From: TWA4 sp964613155 | GTDB lineage: Bacteria; Bacillota; Clostridia; Lachnospirales; Lachnospiraceae | Direction of reading: 5' to 3' | DNA: 46,854 bases | NCBI GenBank assembly: GCA_964613155.1 | Contig: CAZTHP010000010.1 | Span: 1-46,854 of the forward strand | Part shown: positions 17,043 to 25,200 of the stretch, in pieces | Layout of the letters: every line of letters begins with the position of its first letter | How positions within the stretch are numbered: the stretch's first letter is position 1 | The notes under the pieces: generated by a model | Seen by the model: the letters and a program-made list of their open reading frames with translations, nothing else | Told to the model about the DNA's origin: nothing | Databases searched by the model: none | Position numbers and translations under genes: made by a program

Positions 17043-18017
17043 TTAGAAGAATTTCTTTGAATATTCTAAAAATTCCTTTTGAATCACTTCGTTTTTACGG
17101 GCGATTTCCGGATCACCAAAGCGTCCCATAACATTGCCCATAAAACCAAATGTTCCCACAGAAAGGTACTGATCGCACCAATTTCGAACTTCCTGAATGA
17201 GCATTTCATCGGTTACATCCAGTCGGGAAACGACACCGGAGGAATCCCATCCTCCATTGATCGCCAGTTTTTTACCGTATTTTTGGTGAATTGCCAGAAG
17301 GTCATTGGAAATCTGTGCCGGATCCCATCCAGTGATACCCGCTTTTACCCAGCCGTCAATAAAGTCCATACACTGTCCGCAGCAGTGAATCTGTACGGGG
17401 ATTCCTGCATCCAGAAAAACTTTTGCGTAGCGGGCGATCGAAGGCATGAACAGTTCATCGTAGCTTTCTTTGGAAATGAAAGGAGAACGTTCGGTACATA
17501 CATCATCTGGCAGCCACATCATATCCGGCTGATAATACTCGACCATTTTCTGTGCGACCATGCAGTAAAAATCGGTAATATATTCCATTAAAGCCTGGAC
17601 TTCTTCCGGTTCTTCGTAAATTGCACAAAGACCTTCGGTAAATCCCATAAAATTAATCAGACACTGGAAGAATCCAGGAATAAAGTTCGCACAGACGGGC
17701 TCTTTTGAGCGGTCAAAACGTTCCAGATCTTTTTTTGCCATTGCTTCCCAATCTACATCGGATAAATCTGGATTGTGGATGACATCTCTCCAGCGTGTAA
17801 TATCATCTAATAAAAATTGTCCGGGAATCGGAATAAAACCGCCGCCGGCATCTAACGAAACTTCATATTCGACACCGTAAAAATCAAAACCACTCTGATC
17901 GGGATTTCGATCCTTATATAAAATAGAAGGACCGGTCATCCACATAAAATTAAACTGCGGTGCAAAGCCTACATCTTCTCCTTTTAAAAATCGTAAATAA
18001 TTTTCTTTTTCTGTCAT
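17043..18017 (-). CDS. UroD-family (MtaA-like) protein 1
   Basis: A 324-residue protein of the uroporphyrinogen decarboxylase superfamily, in the branch that includes cobalamin methyltransferases MtaA/MtbA, not the haem enzyme. The start is the ATG at 18017 (MTEKENYLRFLKGED), which has GGAGG 8 nt upstream; an upstream in-frame ATG at 18032 lacks one. Residues H211-C-C213-G form the H-x-C-G metal site of MtaA-type proteins. The third cysteine expected about 75 residues later is not in the usual place (TFGFMGNVMG). Where the other three paralogues have HDDWG, this one has LPDDVCTE. It is transcribed away from an MFS gene and lies on the opposite strand to the other three UroD genes, so it may have its own control. 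The substrate is unknown. Confidence 0.85.
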   Translation of the reverse strand: MTEKENYLRFLKGEDVGFAPQFNFMWMTGPSILYKDRNPDQSGFDFYGVEYEVSLDAGGGFIPIPGQFLLDDITRWRDVIHNPDLSDVDWEAMAKKDLERFDRSKEPVCANFIPGFFQCLINFMGFTEGLCAIYEEPEEVQALMEYITDFYCMVAQKMVEYYQPDMMWLPDDVCTERSPFISKESYDELFMPSIARYAKVFLDAGIPVQIHCCGQCMDFIDGWVKAGITGWDPAQISNDLLAIHQKYGKKLAINGGWDSSGVVSRLDVTDEMLIQEVRNWCDQYLSVGTFGFMGNVMGRFGDPEIARKNEVIQKEFLEYSKKFF

Positions 18018-18365
18018 TTGTAAAACCTCCATGAATAAGGAATAGTTGTTCCTTGTTTTTGTTCTCTTGTTTGTTTAGAAAAAGTGTAGCACGGAAAAAC
18101 AGAAAATGCTTCGGCGCAATCGTCTTAAATTGATGGAAAAATTTTGGGGATTTTGGTATCCGAAAGACTAAATGGGGGACCGAAAAATGAAACATCAGCT
18201 GGTTCGCTCCGTTTCGGCATCGGGTACAAAAAAATGAAAAAAAGGGAAAGATGGTTTTGTATTGGGTCGACGAGGTAATTCCCAAATGGCTATGGTACGA
18301 TAAGAGCATCAAAAAACAGAAAAAAGCGCGCAGATTTCTGAAACACAAAGGAGAGTGTAGTCAAT
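18018..18365. other. Divergent intergenic region, UroD1 / MFS
   Basis: A 348-bp stretch without a convincing gene. A minus-strand TACACT (complement of 18083-18088) could be the -10 box for UroD1, but no good -35 stands with it. Half-similar motifs GGTATCCGAAAG (about 18155) and GGGACCGAAAAATG (about 18178) might be operator half-sites for the PucR-type regulator. No tandem array is present. Confidence 0.4.
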
Positions 18366-19523
18366 ATGAAAAAACAGGTAAACACATTTGGATTTTTGGC
18401 TGTTATGAGTATGTATCTGATCTCAATGGGTGTAACCGTAACAACCCCTGCAATGGCAATTTTTGCCGCACAGTTTCCGGAAAGCAATTATGCATTGATT
18501 TCCACCCTTCCTACATTATTTGTAGTTCCCGCTTCTTTAATTTGTGGTGCCATTGTTGGTAAGAAGATTAAATATAGAACTTGTGCAATCTTAGGAAGTG
18601 CAATTTTCTTAATCGGCGGTGTTCTTCCCGCTTTTGTAGAAACCTTTGGTATGGTCTTAGTGGGTCGTGCAATCCTCGGTGTGGGTCTTGGTATATTATC
18701 CCCTCTTGGAAATGCATTGGTTCTGGGTCTGTATGAAGGTCAGAAACAGGCCAAATACCTGGGTTATGGTACCTTATTGATGAATGCCGGCGGTATTGTT
18801 TATCAGATGCTTGGCGGTCAGTTGGCCGGAATGGGTTGGCAGGCAGTATTTTATGGACATTTATTCGGTGTAGTTGGTCTGATCATGGCATTCTTTATTC
18901 CGGAACCGGAAGTACCTGCTGCACAGGCAGAGGTACAGCAGACAGCCCCTAAAAAAGAAAAAATGACAGCAGCTGTTTTTATCATCGCAGCGTTATTCTG
19001 TATTTTTAATATTTTAAATTATCCCGTTATGATGAATCTGTCTCTGCTGTTTGAATCCAAACAGGCAGGTGATGCAGCGGCAGCAGCAACCGCATTATCC
19101 ATGTATACCATCGCCGGATGTATCGCAGGATTTTTATTCGGAGCAGTTTTCAAAGTGCTGAAACGCTTTACCATCAGTGCAGGTTTCTTTCTTTGCGCAG
19201 TTGGTGCGCTGCTGATCTATGCAGGTCCCAGCTTTATCGTGATGACCCTTGGTCTTTGCTGTATCGGATTTGGATTCTCCTTGTTAATGCCCGCTGGACT
19301 GGGTCTGGTTGGAATTCATACACCGCCTTCAACCGTTGCGATCGGTACTTCCGTTGTTATGGCGTTGATGAACCTGGGTGGATTTATCAGTACCTACTAT
19401 CTGCAGGCAGTAGAAGCAATCATGGGAAATGTCATCTACAATTCCATTTTAGTAGAAATCGTTATTTTAGCAGTATTAGCTGTTTTCTTCCTTCTGTTTA
19501 ATCCTTATCCCAGCGAAAAATAA
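18366..19523 (+). CDS. MFS transporter
   Basis: A 385-residue major facilitator protein with about twelve transmembrane segments in two halves. The halves are separated by a hydrophilic loop with Ala/Gln/Lys content around residues 180-200 (EVPAAQAEVQQTAPKKEK). The loop between helices 2 and 3 (GAIVGKKIKYRT) is a degenerate MFS motif A. It lies directly before the PucR-type regulator and the UroD gene series and is divergent from UroD1, which makes uptake of the UroD-pathway substrate its most probable job. The substrate cannot be told from sequence. The ribosome binding site AAGGAG is 13 nt from the ATG, rather far. Confidence 0.88.
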   Translation: MKKQVNTFGFLAVMSMYLISMGVTVTTPAMAIFAAQFPESNYALISTLPTLFVVPASLICGAIVGKKIKYRTCAILGSAIFLIGGVLPAFVETFGMVLVGRAILGVGLGILSPLGNALVLGLYEGQKQAKYLGYGTLLMNAGGIVYQMLGGQLAGMGWQAVFYGHLFGVVGLIMAFFIPEPEVPAAQAEVQQTAPKKEKMTAAVFIIAALFCIFNILNYPVMMNLSLLFESKQAGDAAAAATALSMYTIAGCIAGFLFGAVFKVLKRFTISAGFFLCAVGALLIYAGPSFIVMTLGLCCIGFGFSLLMPAGLGLVGIHTPPSTVAIGTSVVMALMNLGGFISTYYLQAVEAIMGNVIYNSILVEIVILAVLAVFFLLFNPYPSEK

Positions 19524-19635
19524 GATAAACAGAAGAAACGAAGGAAATAAGCAGAAGAAATACAAAAGCCGTTTCACTGTGGTGAATTTAAATCAAAGCA
19601 ATCAAATGTGTTAGTATCGAAGCAGTCGGTAAAAA

Positions 19636-19670
19636 CAGGAGAGCAATCTCTAGAAATCCTGGTATTTTTT
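19636..19670 (+). terminator. Weak possible terminator after the MFS gene
   Basis: Short stem CAGGA (19636-19640) / TCCTG (19657-19661) with an inner GAG/CTC pair, followed after two bases by a run of T (TATTTTTT). The stem is short, so termination may be partial. Confidence 0.35.
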
Positions 19671-19770
19671 ACAAAAGCGATGTAACTATTAGGCAGAGTT
19701 TCAATCGTGCAGAGTTTAACGAACAGAAATAGAGAAAAAAAGCAGAATTATAAGGATAGAAATCGTACAA

Positions 19771-19799
19771 TTAGACACCAACAGATGTGTTAAAATAAT
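19771..19799 (+). promoter_or_regulatory. Probable promoter of the PucR-type regulator
   Basis: TTAGAC (19771-19776), 17-bp spacer, AATAAT (19794-19799), about 58 bp before the start codon. The rest of 19524-19847 shows no gene. Confidence 0.5.
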
Positions 19800-19856
19800 A
19801 GTAAATAAAAGAAGAAGTTTATTGAAGATTATTTAAGTGAAGAGAAGGTGTACAGC

Positions 19857-21356
19857 GTGAAATTAAGTATGTGGATGCTGGTAAATCGATTACATGATTT
19901 CGAATTGGAGGTTCATATCCGAGATTGTTCCCCTGTGAATTTAAAAAGTGCAAGGCGTGCGTATGCGACGGATTGTGTTTACGTCTATCAGGCAGAAGAA
20001 AATTCCGTTTGTCAGAATGGAGAAGATACGATCATCATCAAAGATATGGATGCGCAGGAAGCGGTTGAGATCGTTCAATCGGTATTTGATTATTACAACG
20101 ATTGGGATACGATGATCCGTGATGCTGCGATCCGAAGGGATTTTCAGACGGTGATTGACAAAAGCTGGCATATTTTACATAATCCCGTGGTATTGCTGGA
20201 TGCTTCCTGGAATGTGTTGGCGATCAGTAAGCACTATCGATACAGCAAATTAGATCCGGAATGGACGCATTTATGTCAGTTTGGTTCCACTTCCCTGTCC
20301 GCATTTCAAAATCTGCGCAATGATCCGACGAATAACTATAATATTGAGGGTGCGCAGTATTATCATATGAGAAATGAAGGGCTTTCCAATTGTCTTTCTT
20401 CTTTGATCTTATCAAACGATGTAGTATGCGGGCGCATCAATATCATTGAGTATGACCGGGAGTTTAACCGTGGAGATGAGCAAATCTTAAATTATATGGT
20501 TAGTTTGCTGGCTCCGCATATGAATTATTTTCCGCAGGAGAAGGAAACGGGCTGCATTTCCGTTTTTCAAAAGCTTCTGACTGGTCAGCGAGTTGACTGG
20601 AATCAGCTGCGTAATTATATGCGGTATATGAAATGGGAGCAGGAAAAAGAACAATATGAGCTGATTGCTTTTTGTCCGAAGGACGATGGGAAAAATCACG
20701 AAGATACGCATCTTCTGCGCAATAAGCTAAGTCGGATGCTTCCAAAGGGCGATGTTGCTGTTGTGGATCAAAATGTTGTATTGCTGATCGCATCCAAAGA
20801 TTTTCAGGAATCGGTTTCCGATACGATTTACAAAATTACGACAGCACAGGATTATGAGATTGGAAAGAGTCTGCCATTTGTGGATATTCGCCTGTGTCAT
20901 CAATTTTATAATCAGGCAGTCTTTGCAGCACTTGGCGGAAAACGCATCCTGTCAGCTTATGCATTCAAACACAGCCTGGAAACATCCGATGCGGATGGAA
21001 AGGCAGAAGAAACGGCACAGATTCATTCTTTTTATGATTGTGCAATTGAATTTATCATTCAAAATGGAAATCGGCATGAAGCAATCGCCGCATGTCATCC
21101 GGATATTTTGAAGCTTTGGAAGATGGATCGGGAGCAGAATCTGGATCGGATCCACACCTTCCGTGTTTATTTGAATAATGAACGCTCTTTGCTCAGTGCA
21201 GCACAGGAGCTGTATGTACACCGCAATACGCTGGTGTATCGGATTAATAAGATTATCAAAGAACTTACTTGTGATCTGGAAGATGTCTACACCAGAGATT
21301 ATATGAAATTATCCATTCGTATTTTAGAAATGTATGGAGAATATCTGGAAGACTAG
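19857..21356 (+). CDS. PucR/CdaR-type transcriptional regulator
   Basis: A 499-residue regulator. The C-terminus (about 430-495: RVYLNNERSLLSAAQELYVH, RNTLVYRINKI, then DLEDVYTRDYMKLSIRI) is the PucR C-terminal helix-turn-helix typical of regulators of purine, sugar-diacid and C1 catabolism. The long N-terminal part should sense the ligand; its residues 90-225 look like a GAF-like sensory region, but this is only an impression. The start is taken as the GTG at 19857 because GAAGG lies 8 nt upstream; the frame remains open to a GTG at 19848. Between the MFS gene and three UroD genes, it is the obvious candidate regulator for the whole 17-25 kb module. Confidence 0.85.
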   Translation: MKLSMWMLVNRLHDFELEVHIRDCSPVNLKSARRAYATDCVYVYQAEENSVCQNGEDTIIIKDMDAQEAVEIVQSVFDYYNDWDTMIRDAAIRRDFQTVIDKSWHILHNPVVLLDASWNVLAISKHYRYSKLDPEWTHLCQFGSTSLSAFQNLRNDPTNNYNIEGAQYYHMRNEGLSNCLSSLILSNDVVCGRINIIEYDREFNRGDEQILNYMVSLLAPHMNYFPQEKETGCISVFQKLLTGQRVDWNQLRNYMRYMKWEQEKEQYELIAFCPKDDGKNHEDTHLLRNKLSRMLPKGDVAVVDQNVVLLIASKDFQESVSDTIYKITTAQDYEIGKSLPFVDIRLCHQFYNQAVFAALGGKRILSAYAFKHSLETSDADGKAEETAQIHSFYDCAIEFIIQNGNRHEAIAACHPDILKLWKMDREQNLDRIHTFRVYLNNERSLLSAAQELYVHRNTLVYRINKIIKELTCDLEDVYTRDYMKLSIRILEMYGEYLED

Positions 21357-21467
21357 AAAAAACAAGTAAAATCAGGAATAGACTGGAAATAAAAATAGAC
21401 TAGAAATAAAATCGGAACAGAATCATCTTTTAAATGAAAGTACGAGTGTTAAGAGGGAGATGTTTGT

Positions 21468-22460
21468 ATGTTAACAAAAAAACAGAATTTATTAGAAACC
21501 ATTCACGGTGGAAATCCAGATCGTTTTGTAAATCAGTATGAAGCATTTGCGATGGTATTTCATCCGATTATGACACAGGGTGCATCACCACAGTATGGAG
21601 AAGAAAATATCGTCAATGCATGGGGTGTTACAAATTCCTGGCCGGCTGGTACGCCTGGTCCGTTCCCGGTTCATACACCGGACAAGATCGTGATCAAGGA
21701 TATTACACATTGGAGAGACTATGTAAAAGCACCTGCTGTTAAATTGCCGGAAGCAGCATGGGAACCTTTCGTGAAACAGGTGGAAGAAATTGATCGAAAT
21801 GAATATTTTGTTACCCCTTTCGTAGCACCTGGTATTTTCGAGCAGTGCCATCATTTGCAGGAAATCCAGAATTGTCTGGTGAATTTCTATGAAGAACCCG
21901 ATGATTTAAAGGATTTGATTAAATTCTTGACCGAATGGGAAGTACAGCAGGCAGAAGAAATCTGCAAATATCTGAAACCGGATGGATTATTCCACCACGA
22001 TGATTGGGGCAGCCAGATTTCAACGTTTATTTCACCGGATATGTTTGAAGAATTTATTCTTCCGGCATATAAAGAGATTTATGGATGTTATAAAGAAAAT
22101 GGTGTGGAACTGATCGTGCATCACAGCGATTCTTATGCGGCAACCTTAGTGCCGTTTATGATCGAAATGGGAATTGATATCTGGCAGGGCGTTATGACCA
22201 GCAACAACATTCCGGAACTGATTCGCAAGTACGGCGAGAAGATTACCTTTATGGGCGGTATTGACAGTGCCAAGATCGATTATGATGGATGGACAAAAGA
22301 AGTCATTGCATCCGAAGTTAAACGTGCATGTGATGAGTGCGGTAAATATTATTTTATTCCGAGTGCATCTCAGGGTCTGGCTATGAGTACATTTGAGGGT
22401 GTGTACGAAGCAACCAGCGATGCAATCGCAGAATACAGTAAGATTTATTTTGCAAAATAA
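21468..22460 (+). CDS. UroD-family protein 2 (HHSD type)
   Basis: A 330-residue UroD/MtaA-superfamily protein, cytoplasmic. It carries the motif FHHDDWGSQ shared with its neighbours. At the place where MtaA-type methyltransferases have H-x-C-G it reads H218-H-S-D221, and no cysteine is found at the second site (YYFIPSASQG). A classical thiol-activating zinc site is therefore unlikely. It is most similar to UroD-family protein 4 (both have GIDIWQGV and GGID.A/S-K-I-D), so the two are probably a duplicate pair or partners. The ribosome binding site GAGGGAG precedes the ATG by about 8 nt. It follows the PucR gene by 111 bp, and a terminator lies between it and UroD3. Confidence 0.85.
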   Translation: MLTKKQNLLETIHGGNPDRFVNQYEAFAMVFHPIMTQGASPQYGEENIVNAWGVTNSWPAGTPGPFPVHTPDKIVIKDITHWRDYVKAPAVKLPEAAWEPFVKQVEEIDRNEYFVTPFVAPGIFEQCHHLQEIQNCLVNFYEEPDDLKDLIKFLTEWEVQQAEEICKYLKPDGLFHHDDWGSQISTFISPDMFEEFILPAYKEIYGCYKENGVELIVHHSDSYAATLVPFMIEMGIDIWQGVMTSNNIPELIRKYGEKITFMGGIDSAKIDYDGWTKEVIASEVKRACDECGKYYFIPSASQGLAMSTFEGVYEATSDAIAEYSKIYFAK

Positions 22461-22466
22461 AAGGGA

Positions 22467-22528
22467 TGATGCTGTTAAACACGTCATTTGATAAGGTGTG
22501 ACGCTGTTGAATGCGTCATTTGATGGGG
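22467..22528 (+). repeat. Two-copy 30-bp direct repeat after UroD2
   Basis: Copies at 22467-22496 and 22499-22528 share TGAxGCTGTT(A/G)AA and GTCATTTGAT (about 80% identical), directly before the terminator. Confidence 0.75.
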
Positions 22529-22532
22529 AAAA

Positions 22533-22566
22533 GCGGTTCTGTTTGTGCCAAAAACAGAACCGTTTT
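22533..22566 (+). terminator. Terminator between UroD2 and UroD3
   Basis: Stem CGGTTCTGTTT (22534-22544) / AAACAGAACCG (22552-22562) followed by TTTT. The start codon of UroD3 is only 39 bp later and no clear promoter lies between, so it may attenuate rather than fully stop transcription. Confidence 0.75.
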
Positions 22567-22604
22567 CATAAAAAAGGTAAAAGGTGACGAAAAGGAGTAA
22601 GGAT

Positions 22605-23687
22605 ATGAGTACAGGTCGTTTTATGAAAACTGCCGTAGAACGGGATTATTCCAAGTTCTGGCAGCAGCCGGGTTCTTTTCCCTGGCTTGCACAGCAGCCC
22701 AAACCGGCTATTGAAGGCCGTCCCTGCAGTGTACGGGAAAATTATATTCGTTGTGTAAAAGGAGAGCAGCCGTTGTGGATGCCGGCCTATTTTTATGAAA
22801 GCAATACCGTATGGCCGGATGCGATGGAAGAACATCCCGTGCCAGAAGTTGATGGCTATGACTGGTGGGGTGTGTACTGGATGATGGTAGAATCCGCAGG
22901 CGGTATGATTACAAAACCGGGAACAAGGGTGATTTCTGATTTTGCAAATTGGAAAGAAGAAGTGGAATGGCCGGAACTTTCGGAAGTGAATTTTCAGGCA
23001 GATGGAGCAAAACTCCAGGCACTGATGGATCCGGATAGACCGCATATTTATGAATGTGTAGAAGGAATTTTCGAGCGACTGCATGAAATGATGCCGTTTG
23101 ATGAAACCTTAGTCGCATTCTATGAAGAACCGGAGCTTTTGGAAGAATTTTTCCAGAAAATGGCAGATTATAAAATTGAAACCTGTCAACAGGTATTTGA
23201 ACACTATGGTCGTGTGGACGGTGTATTATACCACGATGACTGGGGAACACAAAGAAGTGGATTTTTCTCAAATGAAATGTTCCGCGAGCAGTTAATGCCG
23301 GCAACATCCCGTTTTCTGAAGTTTTTGAAAGATCAGGGCAAATTCATTGAATTACACTCCTGCGGCAAAAATATTCAGTATGTACCGGAAATGCTGGAAA
23401 TGGGAATTGACATGTGGACACCTCAGATTGGAATCAATAATCCTGATTTCCTCTATGAAACCTATGGCGATCAGATGACCTTCTGTTTTGATCTGACCAT
23501 TCCTCACGAAGCAGATGAAGCTGAAATCCGCAGAATGGTACGTGACTTTGTCGATCATTTCGGTGCAAAAGGACGCTGTATGCCCTGGATCATGACCGAT
23601 ATGACGAATCCACAGCAGGAAATCATCGCCAGAGACGAACTGTACAACTACTCTTTGGAATATTATAAGAAACTGTATCATCGTTAA
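22605..23687 (+). CDS. UroD-family protein 3 (MtaA-like, complete zinc site)
   Basis: A 360-residue UroD/MtaA-superfamily protein starting at the ATG at 22605 (AAGGAG about 8 nt upstream; the frame is open to a GTG at 22584). It has a 45-residue N-terminal extension relative to the neighbours (GRFMKTAVERDYSKFWQQPG) before the usual start VRENYIRCVKGEQP. It is the only one of the four with the complete metal site pattern: H251-S-C253-G and C325 (GRCMPWI), 71 residues apart, close to the H-x-C-x75-C of MtaA/MtbA. The motif YHDDWGTQ is present. It is the best candidate in the module for a zinc-dependent methyltransferase acting on a corrinoid or thiol. No corrinoid-protein gene lies nearby. Confidence 0.85.
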   Translation: MSTGRFMKTAVERDYSKFWQQPGSFPWLAQQPKPAIEGRPCSVRENYIRCVKGEQPLWMPAYFYESNTVWPDAMEEHPVPEVDGYDWWGVYWMMVESAGGMITKPGTRVISDFANWKEEVEWPELSEVNFQADGAKLQALMDPDRPHIYECVEGIFERLHEMMPFDETLVAFYEEPELLEEFFQKMADYKIETCQQVFEHYGRVDGVLYHDDWGTQRSGFFSNEMFREQLMPATSRFLKFLKDQGKFIELHSCGKNIQYVPEMLEMGIDMWTPQIGINNPDFLYETYGDQMTFCFDLTIPHEADEAEIRRMVRDFVDHFGAKGRCMPWIMTDMTNPQQEIIARDELYNYSLEYYKKLYHR

Positions 23688-23794
23688 AAAATGATTGATC
23701 GAGAAACGAGTCGAAGAAAATGAGTCAAAGTTTGGAAAAACGTGAGTCAAACTTTGAAAAAAGCGAATGAAGATTCGGGAAAAGCGGATTAAAA

Positions 23795-23836
23795 ATGATG
23801 CTAGTAGAAAGCAGAATGATGATAGTAGAAAGCAGA
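23795..23836 (+). repeat. 21-bp tandem duplication before UroD4
   Basis: ATGATGCTAGTAGAAAGCAGA (23795-23815, 21 bp) is followed at once by a copy with one change (23816-23836). It ends 16 bp before the ATG of UroD4, next to its ribosome binding site. Upstream, TCAAAGTTTG (23725-23734) / CAAACTTTGA (23748-23757) forms a perfect 10-bp hairpin. Confidence 0.85.
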
Positions 23837-23852
23837 AGGTGAGGCGAAATAA

Positions 23853-24845
23853 ATGAATTTAAGAGAAAATGCGATGGCAATTTACAATGGAGAGCAGCCG
23901 GATTTTTACGGCGATCTGATGGATGCGATCGAGCTGATTCCGGATCCGGTTCTGTTAGGTGATATGCCGCCGCAGGATGGAAAAGAACATAAAGATTCCT
24001 GGGGAACGGTTTATATTTTCCCCGAAGGAGCACCGGGACCGCATCCTTGTGTCAATGATTCAAATGCCGTTATTAAGGATATTGAAAAATGGGAAGAACA
24101 ATTAAAAGTACCTTCTCTCGATCATTTAGATTGGACACTTGCCCTGCAGGTTGCAGAACAGGTAGACCGAACGGAAAAGCTGGTCGGCTTTATGTTTGCC
24201 GGAGGACTGTTTGAACGTACCCATCATTTAATGGGAATGGAAAATGCACTGGTTAATTATCTGGAATATCCAGAAGAAATGGCAGGTCTTTTGCGAGCAA
24301 TCGCGGATTATAAAATCCAATATATTAAAATGGTAGCCGAGAAAATTCATCCGGATATTATTTTCTATCACGATGACTGGGGCTCCAAACAAAATGTATT
24401 CCTGCCGCCTTCTGTATGGAGAGAGCTGATCAAACCGCTGCAAAAAGAAATCGCAGATGTGATCCATGAATGCGGAATGATCTATATGCACCACGCAGAT
24501 TGCATTTGTGAACCAATTGTAACAGATATGGTAGAAATCGGTATTGATATCTGGCAGGGTGTAATCGCACAGAATAACATTCCGTTGATTCAGAAAATCA
24601 CAGAAGGTAAGCTGGCGATGGTCGGCGGTATTGATGCTCCGAAAATCGATCTGGAAGGTGTTTCTGAGGAAGCGATCCGTGGAGAAGTGCGCAGAGCCAT
24701 TGATACGTACTGTCCGGGCGGACGCTTTTTCCCCGGAATTCCAAATGGCGTTTGCTATGTAGAATGGAACAATCAGATTGCAAAGGACGAGCTGGCAAAA
24801 TATGGTCGTCAATATGCACAGGAACATCCAATCGTAAAAAAATAA
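23853..24845 (+). CDS. UroD-family protein 4 (HHAD type)
   Basis: A 330-residue UroD/MtaA-superfamily protein, the last of three codirectional paralogues. It has FYHDDWGSKQ, then H213-H-A-D-C217 at the first metal-site position, and GRFFPGIPNG without cysteine at the second. Like UroD2 it lacks the MtaA cysteine pattern. GIDIWQGV and GGIDAPKIDLEG show close kinship with UroD2. A UroD2/UroD4 pair might act together or on related substrates; that is inference. The ribosome binding site (GGTGAGG, about 8 nt before the ATG) is moderate. A strong terminator at 24908-24948 ends the module. Confidence 0.85.
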   Translation: MNLRENAMAIYNGEQPDFYGDLMDAIELIPDPVLLGDMPPQDGKEHKDSWGTVYIFPEGAPGPHPCVNDSNAVIKDIEKWEEQLKVPSLDHLDWTLALQVAEQVDRTEKLVGFMFAGGLFERTHHLMGMENALVNYLEYPEEMAGLLRAIADYKIQYIKMVAEKIHPDIIFYHDDWGSKQNVFLPPSVWRELIKPLQKEIADVIHECGMIYMHHADCICEPIVTDMVEIGIDIWQGVIAQNNIPLIQKITEGKLAMVGGIDAPKIDLEGVSEEAIRGEVRRAIDTYCPGGRFFPGIPNGVCYVEWNNQIAKDELAKYGRQYAQEHPIVKK

Positions 24846-24907
24846 AAGCAAGAGAAGCGGATTCAACCCTGCAAGGGGTTGACGGATTGGGATTCTCTAT
24901 ATAAAAT

Positions 24908-24948
24908 AAGGGAATTGACATAGAACGAAAATGTCAATTCCTTTTTTT
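24908..24948 (+). terminator. Strong terminator ending the UroD module
   Basis: Stem AAGGGAATTGACAT (24908-24921) / ATGTCAATTCCTTTTTTT (24931-24948). The T-tract is continuous with the first bases of the 94-bp dispersed repeat. Confidence 0.9.
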
Positions 24949-25039
24949 ACGCGAGTAGCGATGAAAATGCTGTGCTTGCACAAGCATTTGAGGAGTACCG
25001 CGATAACTTGAGAAACTCGCAGCGCGTGTTTCTCATAGT
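24946..25039 (+). repeat. 94-bp dispersed structured repeat, copy 1
   Basis: Identical over 94 bp to 32344-32437. Contains two hairpins: AAATGCT..AGCATTT (with inner TGC/GCA) and TGAGAAAC..GTTTCTCA. It begins with TTTACGCGAGTAGCG inside a terminator T-tract. No open reading frame is convincing. Confidence 0.92.
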
Positions 25040-25103
25040 TTGCATGGAAAAGATACGTTTCACCATCTGCGTTTGCATGGAAAAGATACGTTTCACCATC
25101 TGC
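25038..25103 (+). repeat. 33-bp perfect tandem duplication
   Basis: Two identical adjoining 33-bp copies (25038-25070, 25071-25103), each beginning GTTTGCATGG and ending CACCATCTGC. They follow the 94-bp repeat directly and are absent from its second copy. Confidence 0.92.
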
Positions 25104-25147
25104 ATACAGTGGGAAAAGCCTGCAACAAGCGAAAGGATTGAAGCAAG

Positions 25148-25180
25148 AAGCTCCGACTTCTATAAGTCGGAGTAGTTCAC
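25148..25180 (+). repeat. Hairpin resembling an IS200/IS605-type end
   Basis: CTCCGACTT (25154-25162) / AAGTCGGAG (25166-25174) with a minimal loop, followed by TAGTTCAC. Small perfect palindromes followed by TTCAC-like sequence are usual at ends of IS200/IS605 elements and palindrome-associated non-autonomous relatives. No transposase is present, so this would be a relic; the assignment is tentative. Confidence 0.4.
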
Positions 25181-25200
25181 GGAACGAAAGGATTTTATTC

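Noticed and set aside
17043..24845. UroD-family genes as haem-biosynthesis uroporphyrinogen decarboxylase (hemE)
   Set aside because: Four diverged paralogues with MtaA-like H-x-C or HH motifs, beside an MFS and a PucR gene, with no other haem genes; the catabolic branch of the superfamily fits better.
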